A DNA stretch of 7,515 nucleotides from an uncultured beta proteobacterium (GTDB taxonomy: Bacteria; Pseudomonadota; Gammaproteobacteria; Burkholderiales; Rhodocyclaceae): the NCBI GenBank assembly GCA_903932755.1, contig CAIZHL010000255.1, positions 1 to 7,515 of the forward strand. Reading direction: 5' to 3'. Position 1 is the stretch's first letter; every line of letters begins with the position of its first letter. Below the pieces are notes generated by a model. That model saw only the letters and a list, made by a program, of their open reading frames with translations. It did no database searches and was not told the origin of the DNA. Positions 6,206 to 7,515 of the stretch are shown here, one piece after another. Both the position numbers and the translations under genes were made by a program.

Positions 6206-6212
6206 CGGTCAA
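6199..6212. promoter_or_regulatory. FNR/DNR-type operator upstream of the hemerythrin-DUF2249 operon
   Basis: TTGACGGCGGTCAA is a fully symmetric TTGAC-N4-GTCAA site, matching the FNR consensus TTGAT-N4-ATCAA at 8 of 10 positions. Its centre (6205.5) is 41.5 bases before the start point predicted from the -10-like hexamer at 6235-6240, exactly the class II activator position. The CRP/FNR family member that binds (FNR, ANR, DNR or NnrR type) cannot be told from sequence alone. Confidence 0.7.
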
Positions 6213-6234
6213 TGTAGAGGGGTAGGGCAGCCTC

Positions 6235-6240
6235 CAGAAT
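6235..6240 (+). promoter_or_regulatory. -10-like element for the hemerythrin-DUF2249 operon
   Basis: CAGAAT matches 4 of 6 of the -10 consensus, including A2 and final AAT. It begins 22 bases after the FNR-type box, the class II spacing. The predicted start point is near 6247, giving a leader of about 23 bases that contains CGGAG (6256-6260) as ribosome site. No -35 hexamer is needed for such an activator-dependent promoter. Confidence 0.5.
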
Positions 6241-6269
6241 CCGGCATAGTCCAAACGGAGTCTGTCCCC

Positions 6270-6701
6270 ATGTCGATCACTACCCCGCTGTTCCAGCATC
6301 ACAAGCATTGCGATGAAATATTCGCTGACGCCGAAGAAGCCTGCGGGAAGGGTGACTGGGCGGCTGGCGCCGCAGCCTTCGAATTGCTGCACGAACAGCT
6401 TGAAACACACTTCGCCAGCGAAGAGGAGCTTCTGTTCCCGGCCTTCGAGGCGGCGACCGGCATGACCTCCGGTCCGACCGAAGTCATGCGCGGCGAGCAC
6501 CGTCAGATGCGCGACCTGTTGGCCCAGATGCAGGGCGCGGTCGAGTCCCGCGACGGCGATGCCTTCGGCGGTGCGGCGGAGACCCTGCTGATCCTGATGC
6601 AGCAGCACAACATGAAGGAGGAAAACATCCTGTATCCGATGTGCGATAACGCCCTCGGCACCTCGGATGTCGGCGCCTCCCTGGTCGAGCGTCTCAAATA
6701 A
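6270..6701 (+). CDS. hemerythrin HHE domain protein (143 aa)
   Basis: The protein is a single cytoplasmic four-helix bundle with the HHE pattern. Candidate di-iron ligands are H10/H13 (in HHKHCDE), H47 and E51 (HFASEEELLFP), H77 (GEHRQM), and H113 and E117 (QHNMKEENILYP). The length is typical of one-domain bacterial hemerythrins, and it lacks the N-terminal domain of RIC/YtfE proteins. CGGAG lies about 9 bases before the ATG. The stop codon is two bases before the next start, so it is coupled to the DUF2249 gene. It differs clearly from the 202-residue hemerythrin at 3137-3745. Possible roles are oxygen or NO binding, or repair of iron centres; the neighbours favour a low-oxygen or nitrosative-stress role, which is inference. 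Confidence 0.93.
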   Translation: MSITTPLFQHHKHCDEIFADAEEACGKGDWAAGAAAFELLHEQLETHFASEEELLFPAFEAATGMTSGPTEVMRGEHRQMRDLLAQMQGAVESRDGDAFGGAAETLLILMQQHNMKEENILYPMCDNALGTSDVGASLVERLK

Positions 6702-6703
6702 CC

Positions 6704-6925
6704 ATGACCACGGTCATCGACGGGCGTGAGTTGCAGCCGCCGGAACCGATGGAGCGGACCCTGGCGGCGCTGGATAATCTCGCCGACGGCGACGACTTGC
6801 TGCTCCTGCTGTATTGCCAGCCGCACCCGCTGTTCAACATCCTGCGGAACAACGGCTACGTCTGGACCGAGGAAGTTCTGCCCGAGGGCACGCGCGAGAT
6901 CCGGATCCGCAAAGCCCCGGGCTGA
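6704..6925 (+). CDS. DUF2249 domain protein (73 aa)
   Basis: The small soluble protein shows the DUF2249 pattern: an opening strand with DGRELQPPEPMERTL, a helix and the 'DGDDLLLL' strand, then 'CQPHPLFNIL' and a 'NGYVWTEE' turn before the last strands. This is the TusA/SirA-like two-layer fold, but without the TusA active cysteine motif CPxP at the N-terminus; one Cys is present in YCQPHP. DUF2249 domains often occur beside, or fused to, hemerythrin domains and in denitrification-related clusters, and their biochemical role is not known. It begins two bases after the hemerythrin stop, with no strong ribosome site of its own, consistent with coupled translation. Confidence 0.88.
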   Translation: MTTVIDGRELQPPEPMERTLAALDNLADGDDLLLLLYCQPHPLFNILRNNGYVWTEEVLPEGTREIRIRKAPG

Positions 6926-6937
6926 AAGTTTCTGGGC

Positions 6938-7515
6938 ATGCACCCGAATCTTTCCTTCGATCAGGCGCCGCCGATTTCCGTGCCTTACCGCTTTTTTCTG
7001 GTGGCGCCATGGTTCGGCGTGATGGCCGGGGTCCTTCTGGCATGGTCGGGTCCTGACGCGTTTGCTTCACGGTGGACACCCGAAGCGCTGGCGCTGACTC
7101 ATCTGATCGCTCTGGGCTTCATGCTCCAGGCCATGAACGGAGCCTTGTTCCAGTTCATTCCCGTTGCCGTGGGGGGCAATGTCTGGCGCCCGAGGCTGGT
7201 TGCCAACGCCGTGCAACCTTTGCTGGTGCTGGCCACGCTGCTGCTCGTCGCGGGCTTCCTGTTCAGTCGCCCGGGCTTGCTGTCTGCCGCGGTTCCGCTG
7301 TTTCTGCTGGCGGTAGGCAGCTTCGTCATCGCGGTTGCGCTTGCGCTGTGGCGCACACCGGCGACAGGCATGACCCTGTGGGCGATGCGCATGGCGATCG
7401 GCGGCCTGGCGGTCACGGTGCTGCTCGGCTCGCTTCTGGCCGAGTCACTGGCGCGCGGATTGCCGGTACCCATTGTCGAATTGACCAACATCCATCTGGC
7501 ATGGGGGCTGGGCGG
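6938..7515 (+). CDS. NnrS-like polytopic membrane protein, N-terminal part (3' end outside window)
   Basis: The frame is open from ATG 6938 to the window end, 192 complete codons. It shows about five hydrophobic helices (near residues 18-37, 50-75, 88-110, 113-138 and 148-170) and enters another near residue 183. The opening VPYRFFLVAPWFGV, a loop, then a His-bearing helix (H55, THLIALGFMLQ) ending in a Pro (FQFIP) and a basic WRPR loop recall the layout of NnrS, a haem- and copper-containing membrane protein linked to nitric oxide stress. A second His (H186, NIHLAWG) is in the last visible helix. The gene starts 12 bases after the DUF2249 stop, so it belongs to the same operon; its ribosome site is weak. 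The match to NnrS is by architecture, so it could be a separate haem-copper-oxidase-like family. Function unproven. Confidence 0.72.
   Translation, partial: MHPNLSFDQAPPISVPYRFFLVAPWFGVMAGVLLAWSGPDAFASRWTPEALALTHLIALGFMLQAMNGALFQFIPVAVGGNVWRPRLVANAVQPLLVLATLLLVAGFLFSRPGLLSAAVPLFLLAVGSFVIAVALALWRTPATGMTLWAMRMAIGGLAVTVLLGSLLAESLARGLPVPIVELTNIHLAWGLG

Noticed and set aside
7099..7491. 130-codon minus-strand frame near the window end
   Set aside because: It is antisense to the clearly hydrophobic, helix-patterned reading frame that follows the DUF2249 gene; its Ser/Thr/Ala-rich product is a typical shadow.

Overview
The window looks like a GC-rich chromosomal piece of a facultatively respiring betaproteobacterium. 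A Rhodocyclales-type organism (Azoarcus, Thauera, Dechloromonas or Accumulibacter-like) is my best guess. That guess rests on the gene content: a cbb3 oxidase cluster with a DUF3149 small protein, a class I PHA synthase, hemerythrins with DUF2249, and FNR-type operators. It is an inference; no marker gene for taxonomy is present. I see no mobile elements, RNA genes or CRISPR arrays.

Region 1 (1-3108, plus strand) is the distal part of a cbb3-type cytochrome c oxidase locus. It holds the C-terminal di-haem part of CcoP (cut by the window start), a strong intrinsic terminator, ccoG (fixG), ccoH (fixH, overlapping ccoG by ATGA), a 46-residue DUF3149 membrane protein, and a 90-residue two-helix membrane protein of unknown function. 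These serve the high-affinity terminal oxidase used at low oxygen and its assembly.

Region 2 (3109-4209, minus strand) is a two-gene operon, a universal stress protein followed by a hemerythrin-domain protein. It converges on region 1 at a shared hairpin that works best as a minus-strand terminator. Divergent from it across a 163-bp intergenic stretch is phaC (4373-6106, plus). That stretch carries a near-consensus FNR/ANR box (TTGAT-N4-GTCAA, 4266-4279).

Region 3 (6107-7515, plus) starts with a 163-bp leader that contains a G9 tract, an 18-bp perfect palindrome and an overlapping symmetric FNR-type box (TTGAC-N4-GTCAA, 6199-6212). This box lies at the expected class II distance from a -10-like hexamer. 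A tightly packed set follows: a second hemerythrin, a DUF2249 protein, and a polytopic membrane protein that resembles NnrS and runs off the window end.

Taken together the window reads as a low-oxygen and possibly nitrosative-stress neighbourhood: high-affinity oxidase assembly, carbon storage, a stress protein, and two different di-iron hemerythrin proteins, both downstream of FNR-like sites. The least described part is the hemerythrin-DUF2249-membrane protein cassette and its composite operator.
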